Below the pieces are notes generated by a model. That model was given only the letters and a program-made list of their open reading frames with translations, ran no database searches and was not told where the DNA came from. From contig CM026551.1 in the NCBI GenBank assembly GCA_015143295.1, forward strand, positions 16,913,827-16,977,826: DNA of 64,000 nucleotides, written 5' to 3'. This stretch comes from Tetracentron sinense (lineage: Eukaryota; Streptophyta; Magnoliopsida; Trochodendrales; Trochodendraceae). Every line of letters begins with the position of its first letter. Positions within the stretch are counted from its first letter, which is position 1. A program made the translations under genes and the position numbers. Below are positions 12,001-24,501 of the stretch, in pieces.

Positions 12001-15000
12001 CAGATTTCAATCAATCTGATGGTAGGGCTTTTATGAAGTTTTTGTGCTGGATTTATTGTTCTAGGTTGATGTGTTTTAATTTTTGAAAGAGAATGGAAGT
12101 TGTCCTATTGAGTTTGGATGAGATTTGAGGGAGTTTGATGTTTTCTCCTCCCTACAGTTACCACCTCCTCTTGGAAGTGCTGTATTTTTTGTGGCTTGTT
12201 TCGTTGGTATGTGTAGATCTATTTTCTGTTATAACTAGTAATAATCAGCATTTTTGAAGGTGTTTTGAGTGTTCTTAGTAAGGGATCTAATCAGCTCAAT
12301 TTTCTTCAGTTTGAGTCAGTTGTGGGAATGTATGAGAATTCTGAATGGCAACCAGCTGTAGATCTGATGTGTGTTGTTCCAATCCTAGACATCTTGTAAT
12401 CTCATGAACACTCAAGGTAACAATTCAATCTTACAAATTACAACCGTAAAATTGAATGGATCCAATTATTTAGAGTAGTCTCAATCGGCCAGGATGTTTA
12501 TTGGAGGCAAAGGTAAACTTGGGTGTATCAATAGTAGAATACTGGAACCTCAATTATCATATCCTATTCATGAGAAGTTAAAGGCTAAAAATTTGACAGT
12601 GATGTCATACTCATTTATTCTATGCAGCCAGAGATTAGTAGTGGTTTATTAAGGACATTGCTTTATTAAGGCACTTTCTCGACATTGAGGTTGCACGTTC
12701 TAAGAAAGGCATTTTTATCTCCCAACGGAAATATGTTCTAGACCTACTAAATGAAACATGAAAATTGAGACCAAAACTTGCAGATTCTTCCATTAAACAA
12801 AATCATAACCTTAATAATCAATATGGTGATCTTTTGATTGATGCAGGTTGTTTCCAACAATTAGTAGGCACGTTTCTTTATCTATTTCTTATTAGACCAG
12901 ACATTGCTTATGCAGTGAGTGTTTTCAGAAAGTTTATGCACTCACCAAGCTCTACACACCTGGAGGTTGCTTACAATGTTCTAAGGTATCTCAGGCCTTC
13001 ACCAGGGAGAGGGTTATTAATTTCTAATCATGAACATGAGAACATGTTTGTGAACTTCTTTGGATTCAAATGGTACTACTGGAAATTCATTTTAAGGTGT
13101 AATGCCCTATGAATCCCTATTATGATAACAAGGCTTTTATAAGCATGCACATAACCGAGTTCAACGTGATGAAACAAAATGCATTGAATTAGATCGCTAT
13201 TTCATCAGGGAGAACTTAAGGTATGAGCTGATTTGTTCTCATTATGTGACATCTGATCAACAATTAGCTGATGTTCTCACCAAAAGGTTAAACAAAACTA
13301 GGTTGTCAGGGATCTTATGCAAATTGAGAATGATAGATATCTATTCATGTCGCGCCCCAAAATCCCACCTAGGTTAAAGTAAGACCCTGGTATGTGACTT
13401 ATACATCATACCATCTTGTTCGAAGCATTTAGGCAATCCAAAATACGAACCTGTAACTTTTTCCTCAATTAATAACAATTAATACTTCAAATGAGCATTT
13501 ATTAAAAATCCATAAATAAACTAAATATGAATCATCTATCGTAATTCTCCAACATCAATTTAACTTAACCTTAAATATATAACTTAATTCAATTACAAAT
13601 CCTTGAACTCAATTAAATGCTAATCAATCAAAATCCCTTGTACGGCCAACGATCAAGATTCCATTCCCTCTCAGGGTAATCACTTGTCGAATCTTCCTCT
13701 ACGTATTACACTTCTCACGGTCCAGGTACACAAATATCGAACCCCGAACCTGTCAAAAATAACAATCTGGCAAAGAATTGAAAACACTCAGCGTATATGA
13801 ACTCCTAACTAACAATATTATAAACATTAATGTAAGGCATAAAACATGGATTACGATACATGTACACATACATAAATTAGAGTGTAGAAACATCTTTTTT
13901 TTTAAAATTCTTTCGTGTGTTCTTGTACGTTTATTTCTTACTTGTCTTTCTTTTCTGACTTGTCTTTCATGTCCGTGAGTGTATTTAATAATATGCACAG
14001 ATGCACTATGCAATAACTTAAAATAACTCCACTCCAATTATGGGTAGAGATTAACATATACTCTACTTACCGAGGTACCAAAGCTTTAGCATATTTTCCG
14101 GTGCATACGGCTTAGCACATTATCTGGCGCACACGGCTTGCTTGTGATTTACTCGACTTTTCTTGCCTTGATCTTAGACTTATTGGTAATCTGGCAGTAC
14201 AAAACTTAATAAAGCATTCATACTGGTGTACTCATATACTTGAATAATTACTAGAAATCGTGCTTTTTATCATGTTTGTGCATATCCATTGTCATCTGTG
14301 AGTGAATGATGATAACTCTCAGTTAAATCACACCCTAAATTATCGGTGGAAGGCCTTCGAAGATTCATCATAACGACTAATGCTGCTATGATAATAATCT
14401 TAAGCCACACAACCATAATTTAATGTTTGTTTTAACCAAACATATATCATCCATGCAACTTGTACATCATACTTCAAAATAAAGCATATCATAAATCTCA
14501 TGGTTGGTAAATTTAAAGCATGCTCGATAGGGTTTTTACAATAAAATTATGAAATTAAATCAACAATCATACATCAATTCCACACATAATTTCTTAAATT
14601 TAATTTGACTAAAACCCTAATTTCACAACACATCACAATTTTCGCATCACGATCATAAGCATTCCATCAAATCCAACATTCATTCATTCCTCCATCCTCA
14701 ATTCATACATACACCACAAAAATATTCTTTTTCCCCTTGTTAGATCATACATAACGGAATCATAATAAAATCTCTAGAAAGCATGAAAATCTTACATGAG
14801 GGATATACATAATATAAAAAATGCTTTGATCAATTTCTTACCTTGAATCTATATCTTTTCTTCTTATTTTTCATCAAGGTTGGCGGTGTGGTAAGTGAGA
14901 AGGATCAAGGTTGGCGGTGTGGAAGTTTCTGCCAGGTGTTATAGCTTGGTCTATCTGGAAAGAGAGGTATAGGCAAGTTTTCGAGAACTCTCCCTCCTCT

Positions 15001-18000
15001 CTTCCCCGTATTTGTGTTTGAATCAGGTCTTTGGTGGTGGAGTGGGTTTCAGTATGGTAGGAAGGGGTGAACTTAGGCTTGATGTTCGCCTAATTTGTAT
15101 TGTAGATGTAGGCATCTATTTGGGGGTTAGCAGGGTGTTTTCTATTTTTTCTCCTTTGCACTTCCCATTGGTTCACGATCTCATGAACTATGCACTATAT
15201 GCTCCTTTGTACTTGTGATGCTTTTCGTATTTATATATTTGCTTGGTTTATCAATTAAAAAAATGATTATTTTATTGTTAGAAGTGAATCCGTATTTACC
15301 TCTCTTGATCGCTTCCCTACGATCTTACGCTTGCGAATGGGCTCGATCTAGATCTTCACACCCTTTTCTTTATTCTTCAATTGAATCTTGTGGGTCTTCC
15401 CGCTTTGAATCTCTCAAAATATTCTCTTCTCTCTCTTTCTCTCTCTCTCTTTTAGGTTTAGGAAGCTCTGGGAACCCTAAACTCACGAAATAGAGACTAT
15501 TTAATAGGATTTGGGACCCAAGGGAAGTTAAAAAATCGGAAATCCACGCTTCCTGAAAAAATCACCACATGGGCGATTGATCGGCCATATTGTGCCGATC
15601 GATTGGCGCTGTGGTACCGAACGATCGGTGCTCGCTTTTATTTTTTTTTGCTACTTTTTTCTTAACTTCATTTTCATGCAATTTATTCATAAAAAGTGGC
15701 TAAAATGAGCAAGATAATTGGGTTTTTATTTCTAAACATTCCACATTAATTTTCATAGAAATAATTGTATTAAAATTAAGAACATTTTTTTAGATAATTA
15801 GATAAATAGTACGAATGCCAAGGAAATAAATCCAGGTCTCTACAATTCACTAACTTTAGGGGGAGCATTGTCTAAGACATCTATATTCTATTCTATTACT
15901 ATAGGCCTATAGCATGTGATATATCTCAGTAAGGGCATTTATGTCCATTTATCAAATCCTTTTAATACAAATATTTAATAGGGAAATGAGACATTATTCA
16001 CATTCCAACTCCTTTTCTTTTCTTCCTCTTTCTTTCTTTAAACTCTGGGAATTCCTTAACATTCAACAGTTGGTAGTGGCCAGGTCGAGTTCTGAACCTG
16101 GATATAAAGCTATGGCACACAATGCATGTGAGTTGTGGTTGAAATTGAAGCTTTATTGTGACAATAAAGTAGAGCCATTAGCATCAAGCATCACTTGGTT
16201 CAGAATGATGAAACCAAGCATGTAGAAGTTGTGATGCAGGCTAGAGCAACCACTGAACCAAAAAGCCGCGACTGATGGGAAGGGCGTAATCTGAACCCAT
16301 ATCTCAGGACCGAACGTGGTCATACACCTGGGCCATAGGTCGAACGAGCAGTGAGGCTGCATCATTCTCCCCTGCAGGAAAACCCCCCACATCCCAAGGG
16401 TATTCGAAACTCGTGACCACCTGCACTGATACCATCTGATGCAGGCCAGATGTAACCATTAAACCCAAAATCTGTAATTGATTGTAAGGGCGCAATCGAA
16501 CCCATATCTCAAGACCGAATGCGGCCATACACCTGGGCCGCGGGCCAAGCGAGCGTTGAGGCCGTATCAAGTTGGCAGACACTTCATATGAGACATTTAC
16601 ATCTAAGGAGATTAGTTTTCCATTTTTGAGGCCTGAAGACCAGTTAGTTGATGTTCTTACTAAGGTAATGAGCTCTAGTGGACATCATTAGCAAGCTAGG
16701 CATGATAGATATCTATTGTAGATTGCATATCTTATTTGTGTCTTATACATTGTACTAGTAGTATACTATTAGTTTCCCTTCTATACTAAAAGGTTACCAT
16801 TAGGGGGTATATACTATATATAATAAAGGAATAGAAGAGAGACAGTTAACTCTCTCTAAAATTTCCCTAAATCCCTTTCTCCAAAACCCTAATCCATAAA
16901 ACCCTCTAATCCTTTCTAACCAAACCAACTTGGTATCAGTCTTAGATCCAACGGAGGGAGTCACAGCATGAGGAAGAGCTCAACACCACTACTGGCGTCT
17001 GTCGTAAGGACATGGTGAATTTTTCGATTGTGAAAGAATTTGTTACTATTTTATAGATCATTTATAGAGATTTATGATGATTTTTCTAGAATTTTTCGAG
17101 ACTTGGAGATGCATTTGTTTGATTTTCTTTGATTTTTTGGAAAAAAAAAATCATTTTGCAAGAAACTGAATGGTGTGATCTGTTAGGGAGTTTTTAGAGG
17201 TTCACTTTGGTATTGATTGGTCTATATGAAAATTTCAAATAAATTTCGTGGAGATCGGAGGAGATTTGAGGTCTGTGATGTCTCAAACCTCGTGTGTTGG
17301 TACCCATCAGCAAAATGTTATGCTTGAGCAAAAAATCTGCATTTGTTAGAAATCACTCTTTTTTTTTTTTTAAAGCACCCAGTGGGGGTGAGGGTTTGGC
17401 GGGCTCCTACTAGTTTATTAAAATCTCAAAAATCTGATATAGACCACTTACTCTTTTATGTTTGCTATGAATGTACCTCAAGTTTTTTGGCATGATGTCT
17501 TGTTAAGTGTTAATTGTTGCATTCTTGATTAATCGTATGCCCTCACACAACTTGGATTTTAAAACTCCTATGGAAATGCTGTCTCATTCCACTTATTTTT
17601 CACATTACATATGTATTTTTTTTTTTTTTGGCTACGCCTCTTCTCAGAAGGGGTTTAAATGATCACCTCCCTCCCCGTAAATCCTTTGTTTCTATGGATG
17701 TTACGTTCTTTGAGTCTACTTATTTCTTTGACAGGAAGACATCTCTTCAGGGGGAGAGTGCAAATGAAGAGATGTTTCCCTTCCTATTCATTTCCTTCTC
17801 ACATGTTTGGCAGTTGTCGTAGTGATAGTGATAGACAGGGGGAGTGTGAATTCCTTGTTGAGAAAAATAAAGAATTGCAAGTGTATGCAAGAAGGAAGAA
17901 AGTCACTAATAAAGACCATCATGAGCAAGGTTCAAAAAAAGGGTTTCGGACACCGTAACGGACATGGCCGAAACCGTTATGTAACGGTTTCGGCCTTTAC

Positions 18001-21000
18001 GGTTTTTTTTTTGGCTTAAAAAAATCCAAAAAATCATAATAAATAGGAAAAAAAAAAAAATGTAAGGAAGAAGTAACAAGATTCTAAAGAGTTTTTAAAA
18101 CTAAAAATATCATTTTACCTTCAGCAAATTGCCCGGGGGGATGGCAGGGGGGGCGACACGGTAGCGGGTAGCGGCATTCACCGAGATCATTACGTAACGG
18201 TTTCGGCGCTTTTTTAAACCATAATCATGAGCCCACCCAAAAATCTCTTCAAATCCAGCTAATACCTTTCCTTCTAGTCCTAACATTGTTGATTTCGATT
18301 TTCCTATTTCTCTTGGGAAAGGTATTCGGTCTTTTACTCAACATCTCATTTCTATTTTTGTTTCTTGTTGTGCTTTGTATTCTTCGTATTGTTCCTTTGC
18401 CTTGTCTTTGTCTTCTGTGTCTATTCCTTGTGGTGTAGCAGATGCACTCTCCCAAGTCTCAACCAGAGTAGCGAAAGACAATGAAGAAATGTTCGCTCTT
18501 GAAAAGAATAATACCTGGGATATGGTTGACTTACCAAGAGGGAAGAAATATGTTGGGTGTTTATTGAACAACACAAATTAGATTGATTAGTTAGAAGATA
18601 GGAGCATCGTTTGGTCATGAAGGGATACACTCAGACTTATGGCATTGATTATCAGAAGACGTTTGCCACAGTTGCCAAAATGAACTTAGTGAGAGTCTTG
18701 TTATCTCTTGTAGCTAACTAGAATTGGACCTTATTTCAACTTTGATGTGAAGAATGTTTTCCTGCAAGCAGGGGCAGAGGCAGGTGGGGGCTTTGATGAA
18801 AAACTATTTTTTTTAATATGGCCTTGGAATTGGAGATCGAGTCACAACCAATTGCGATTGTACTCAGGGAGAATTCAATCGCACCCACAGGCCAACACGT
18901 ATCCCTCTTAACCCTTACTAACTATTGTTTGGATTTACTAATACTTGGGGTTCAATAATATAACCTTAGATTTTAAATAATATTTAGCTATGGTTATGAA
19001 TTTTTAATCCTTAGGGTTAATATTTAAAAAAAAATTAAGACCATAAGTAATAAGGGTTAAAAGGGGCACGTGTTAGTCCGTGAGTGCGATTGAACTCTCC
19101 TCGAGTTAAATTGCAATTGGCTGTGATTCGATCTCTGGGAATGGAGGCTTGTGCCTCTTGAGCTTTGAGTTTGAATTTGTCCAATTGCGAGAACTTGGGA
19201 TTGCACTCACTCACAAAGGGGCGGGAATCAAAGTGGGAGGGTTCATATTTCTAAATATTTTTCCTAAATCCAAGCTTAGATTGTTGGACCCTAAAGATTA
19301 GTGAACCTTAACTATAGTTAATCGGGATTAAAAGAGACATGTGTTGACCTGTGGGTGCGATTGAACTCTCCCCGAGTTTAATCGCAAGTGACTTGATCCC
19401 AACTCTCGAACTTTAAAAAGATATATCTTTTACTCTAAGTTGATTAATTATTTAATTGGGCATAATCACGGACAATGGATAGTTGCCCCTAAAGAAATAT
19501 ACTGTATTATTTAATTATTTAACATGACATAGCCAGGAGGCAAGAGGGGATAATTGTCCTCTGAACTTTTGAATAAAAAATCGTTTATGTGATGTTATTT
19601 AATTATTTAACAGGGCATGACTATAGTGCAAGTGGACAATTGACTCATTATTAAGGAGAAACAATACCCGTAAAATATAAATGAAATGTATCGATGAAAT
19701 GACCCAATAACTTAGTCGTAACAAAAATTCAGGGGTTACGCCCCCGAACCCCTAGATTATACCCACCTAATAATTCTTCACAAATCTATCAACAAGTACT
19801 ATCATTTTCAATTAACCACCGTGTGCCCCCACTACTATAAAATCCTTGCTCCGCCCTTGTCTGCATGGTGACTTGGATGAGGTGGTGAATATGTTATCTC
19901 TTCTTGGTTTTACATGTCTAAAATGTGTGCAAGTTAAAGAAGGTGTTGTATGGACTATAGTAGTCTCTTAGATCCTGGTTTGAGCGGTTTTGCAATGTTA
20001 TAGTGACGACTGTTTACAATTAGGGTCAAGCAGACCACACATTATCCATCGAGCGGTCTCATTAGAAAGTGACTATCTTGATTGCTTATGTGGATGATAT
20101 TGTAGTAACAAGTATGTTCTTGATCTTCTAGAAGAGACATGTATGACGAATTGTAAGCCATGCGATACCACTTATTGATCCTAATCAGAAGCTTAGTGAA
20201 GATAGTGGGGAATTCGTATTCGGATGCAAGAAGGTAGCAGAGACTTGTTGGTTGGCTCATCTATCTATCTCACCAGACCGGACATTACTTATGCAGTCAG
20301 TATAGGTAGTTAGTTTATGCATGCACCGACCACTGGACATCTAGATGTAGTCAACAGAATCCTACGCTACTTAAAATCGTCTCCTAGAAAGGGTATGATG
20401 TGTATGTGTCATGGAAACCTAAGAGTTGAAGCCTACACCGATGTAGATCGGGCTGGCTCGATTTTTGATAGGCGCTCCACTTCAGGGTATTGCACTCTAG
20501 TTGGAAGCAACCTTGTAGCATAGAGAAGTAAAAAAAGCAACATTTGGATGCAAGATCCAGTGTTGAAGCTGAGATTTGAGCTATGACACATGGGATATAT
20601 GAGCTTCTTTAGCTTCGGTTACTCCTGACTGAGATAGAACTCCCTGTCCCTACTAGTGGTCCTATGAGCTTGTATTGTGATAATAAGGCAGCGATTAGTA
20701 TTGCTCACAACTCTGTGCAACATGATAGAACTAAGCATATTGACGTTGATCGTCATTTCATCAGCAAAAAGTTAAAGGTTGGTAACATTTGCAGTCCATT
20801 TTTAAGTCTGAAGATCAGTTAACCGATGTTTTGACTAAGGGTCTTAGTGATTCTCGGTTTTGTAATATTGTTGGCAGGTTGGGCATGAGCAATATCTATG
20901 CACCAACTTGAGGTGGAGTGTAGAATACTTCTCATATTTATGTATTCTTTTTATTTCTTATACATTGTAATAGTGGTATACTATAAATATCCCTCATATA

Positions 21001-24000
21001 GTAATAGTATATCATTAGTGGAGTATACATGATTAAAGAATAGGAGAGAGACAATTAACTCTCTTTAATTTTTCCCTAAATCTCTCTCTTCTCTTTCTCC
21101 AAAACCCTAATCCATAAAGCACTAAATGTTAACCCTATAATCCTTCCTAACCAAATCAACTATCTACACCCAACTTGAGAGGGAGGTTTGTAATGGGCCT
21201 GTGAAATAGGCTCATTCGATTGGGGCTGTTTACTTCTGCTATTTAGTTATATCTCTGGTTGTATATCTGCTTTACAACATAATAAGTACACAAACCTATT
21301 TTTCCTGTTTTCATTATATATTAAACATAAGTGGTCAACCAGTGGAGTAGAAGACAAGCTCTCTCTTTTCTCTTTTGATATCTATTTTCCATCTGCTTTG
21401 TTCCTATTCCATTAGGCTGATATTCTAAGCATATTTATTGCAAGAGTAGTGAACTAATATGGTTTTGTTGAGCATTTATTGTTTTATGAATGAATATTGG
21501 TTTCTTTTTATTCTGAAAGTTTCTTTGGATTCTTGTTCTATGGTTTTGCAGTGAATATCATAGCTTTGGGATTGGCAAATCTATTTGGCGGACTTTTTGT
21601 TATTGGTCATAAGGTGAGTGGTTTCCCACGTTAACATTATTTCCTTACAGTAATCAGCATGATGTTCAGATCACAATAACAGTTCCACTATATATGTAGG
21701 TGGCCAATTAGGTAATTTATGAGCTGAAAATATGAAAGGAAAAAATTCTGGACATAAATTAAAGTCTTAACCAAACATTTGTAGATGACTGATCATCAAT
21801 TTATTAAACCTCGTAGTAGCTACAATTCTGTAGAATAGTGACGAGTATGGGGTGTCGAACCATAGAAGACTGCGCTGGTTTCGTTGTCTTTTTCGCAAGA
21901 TTAATCCTAAGTAAATGGTTAACAGAGTTGAGTGATTTGATTGAATTTAACATAAGAGTAGAATTTAAACTAACAAATTGTATTAATCCTACTTAAACTA
22001 ATGGTGTTGGTGATATATTGGTGAAAAAACTTGTAGGGTGTTTGAATTCACCTCTAGCCTCATAATCACATCGACACGTATCCATTTATGTCCCACAAGC
22101 ATAAGCTAAAGGGATGAGATCGACTATAAGTCTCACTCATCAAAAACTACAATGATTCAACGGATCAAATTCTAGGTATATCCTATGTGGTCAGCACGAG
22201 TGATACACACTAAGCTATGGTTGTGATATCACTCGTTTTCCCTGGGAACAAAATATCCTACAATTCAATTCATCGACAATAAATCCCATTGCATAAAATT
22301 CATATTTTCAATCACAAAAAGATATATGAATGAATTCAATTTCAACACAAGAGAGCCTAAGATAAGGATAAACCACATTGAAATTGAGTATAAACCTTAA
22401 TAATTGGTTGAAGATAACCCTCTCATTATGCAATCAGAGTTTATACAAGGAGGAACATAAATAAAAATACACAGGACATGATTACTTGGCTAGGGTTTCA
22501 TCGAAACCCTAGAAACAGGAGAATTAGTTCATGGTAGGAGACAGAAACACCAATTTTGATGAAGAACACGATGAACTCGAATGCTCCATCTTCCAATCCT
22601 TGCTGATCTCCAGAGCGTTCTTTTCTTCCAAACTCCCAAAATTCAGAACCCCTCTTTAGTTTAGAGCTTTCCCTTTTATAGAGAACCCACTCCTAGGGTT
22701 CAATTTTCTTTTTTAGCAACTTCCCTAAGGGTACTCTCCGCTTCGCGCGCGGAATCTGGAGCTGAAAAACGCCAATGACGATCGATCATCATCCTGGGAC
22801 GATTGATCATCCATGTTAGGAATTTCCAACTTTGGCTACAGGTTTTTGGATGATCGATCGTCCAAGATGCTACGATCGATCGTCTACACTTCAACCTACG
22901 ATCGATCTTCCTGAGATTGACGAACGATCGTCCTGAGATTTTCTGGTTCCTTTCTTTCTTCTGTTCTTCTTCTGACCGGAGGTCTTTCTGAAGGTTTTCA
23001 TATGCTATTCCTTTGGTTTTACCTTGTATTTCTCGCATAATCCTGTCATAACAAATACAGCCAATTACCGTATCATGCTTCAAAAGAGAACTTTAAGGTA
23101 CTAACATGTGTAGATTGAGGTGCATAAATGTGTTACAATTAGCACCGATCAATGACATGAATCCACTTTTAATATTTGATTCTAGAGAAACTTTTATCAT
23201 GTCAGGCAACCAATATTTTTCACTATACTGTAGACTATGGCTTGACATGCATGCACATATCTTTATCTTTACTAATATAATGAGCATGGCCGGGCTCAAA
23301 ATGTTGAGTGAATTTTAGCTTAATTCCAAAATTGCCCTTTACTTATATATAAAGGCAATGATACTTAAAAAGGTTGATTTCATTTTAGCATAATTCCATA
23401 ATCTCCCCTTTACTTATGTATAAAGACAATGATACTTAAAAAGTTTGATTGAATTTTAGTTTAATTCCAAAACTACCCCTTTATTAATTGTAAAGAGAAT
23501 GATACTTAAAAAGGTTAATTGAATTTTAGCTTAGTTCCAAAACTACCCTACATCAATATATCTATACTAATATAAAGAGAATGGCAGGTTCAAAACTTGA
23601 GTGAATTTTAGCTTCATCCCAAAACTACCCTTTACTAATTTTAGCTTTATTAATATTGGGGACTTAAAATGTTGATTGAACTTTAACTTAATTCTAAAAC
23701 TACCCTTTATTAAAAATATAAAGCAATGGTTTCATAATCGGACAAGCCGTCGAACTGGCTGGATTACCGATTCCCGGTTCGATCGATCAAGTTGGATCGT
23801 GTCCTTTTATTATTATTATTATTTTTTTTTGGCCTATTCTTCTAGTTTTTTTAGTTATATCACCGGTTCTCCTATTGAATCGGCCAATTCTTCCAGTTCT
23901 CGGTTTTAAGGCCGATTTTTAAACAGTTCGGTTATGGTGGTTTTGGGGACCGATTGACTATCCGGTTCCTGAATTTAGCGGTTCAACCGGCCTGTATGGT

Positions 24001-24461
24001 TTTCAAAACACTGATATAAAGAGAATGAGAGACTTAGAAACATTGATTGAAATGTATCTTAATTTCAAAATTGCCCTTAACTAATCTAAAGAGATTGAGA
24101 CTTAGAAATGTTGATTTAAATTTACCTTATTTAGAAAATGCTCCAATTTTATTTCTAAAAAATGTCCCTCAAGATCTTATAACTAAAATGCCCTCATATT
24201 TTTTTTATAGTCAGAATGTTCCTAAAGTTTTTTGATTTCCAAAATGCTCCTAAGTCAGGTTTCTATACCCAAAATGTCCCTCAAGTTTTTGATTCCCAAA
24301 ACGTTCCTAAAGCTGTATTGGTTTTGTTTCTATTACTTCTGTTGTCTCTCTTTGTTTTGTTGGTTTACCTTTGGTGATCTTTTGTGCATCTCCTCCCATC
24401 TTTATATATGATTCTCTAATTGTCGATGAAAAAAGGATGAACCACCGACCTATCCAACAGA

Positions 24462-24501
<40 letters not shown>

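Larger units (their letters stand above)
11577..16065 (+). mobile_element. Copia-2, LTR retrotransposon, deleted internally and interrupted by a solo LTR
   Basis: LTRs at 11577-11779 and 15869-16065 share TATTAGGGCATTTATGTCC-like sequence and the end TTAACATTCA. A primer-binding site TGGTATCAGAGC (11783-11794) follows the 5' LTR, and a purine tract AGGGGGAGCA precedes the 3' LTR. The coding part keeps only the start of gag and the end of RNase H, so most of pol is deleted. The 2.5-kb solo LTR at 13348-15844 splits RNase H from the 3' LTR. No matching target duplication was found at the outer ends. Confidence 0.75.
17620..20880 (+). pseudogene. Copia-3 integrase end, reverse transcriptase and RNase H, broken
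   Basis: Pieces in order: SQKGFK and RKSFVSMDVTFFEST (integrase end), ELQVYARRK, then after a MITE the pre-transcriptase region (SLSSVSIP, ADALSQ). Next come EEMFALEKNNTWDMVDLPRGKK, MKGYTQTYGIDYQKTF and DVKNVFL. After a hAT-like insertion it resumes HGDLDEVV, LIAYVDDIVVTS-like, LTRPDITYAVS, RILRYLKSSP, STSGYCTLVGSNL, YCDNKAAISI-like and QLTDVLTKG. It is heavily frameshifted and no gag was recognised. Confidence 0.75.
16717..21158 (+). mobile_element. Copia-3, LTR retrotransposon nested in the 3' end of Copia-1
   Basis: LTRs 16717-16927 and 20919-21158 share ATACATTGTA, TAGTATACTAT-like and CCAAAACCCTAATCCATAAA. A primer site TGGTATCAG follows at 16931, and a Copia-type purine tract AGGTGGAG precedes the 3' LTR. 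It interrupts Copia-1 just after its IDIY motif. The rest of the Copia-1 end (CACCCAACTTGAGAGGGAGG) reappears at about 21165. Flanks TCTAT and ACTAT are a near-match target duplication. Confidence 0.75.
6045..21428 (+). mobile_element. Copia-1, outermost LTR retrotransposon of the nest (degenerate)
   Basis: The two LTRs, 6045-6302 and 21189-21428, share GGCCTGTGAAAT, CGATTGGGGCTGTTT and TTCCATTAGG. A primer-binding-like TTGGTAT follows the 5' LTR at 6305, and a purine tract GAGAGGGAGG precedes the 3' LTR. Internal coding remnants run to about 8347, resume near 16074 and end about 16712. The gap holds Copia-2 and other insertions. Copia-3 separates the coding end from the 3' LTR. gag and most of integrase are missing. 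It is in the same orientation as the host gene. Confidence 0.75.

Noticed and set aside
22700-23083. 127-codon minus-strand open frame with Arg-rich text
   Set aside because: It is produced by GATCGATC-rich non-coding LTR-like sequence, with no recognisable domain.
23260-23725. Regularly spaced repeats as a possible CRISPR-like array
   Set aside because: The units are degenerate over their whole ~90 bp with no unique spacers. The DNA is plant nuclear.
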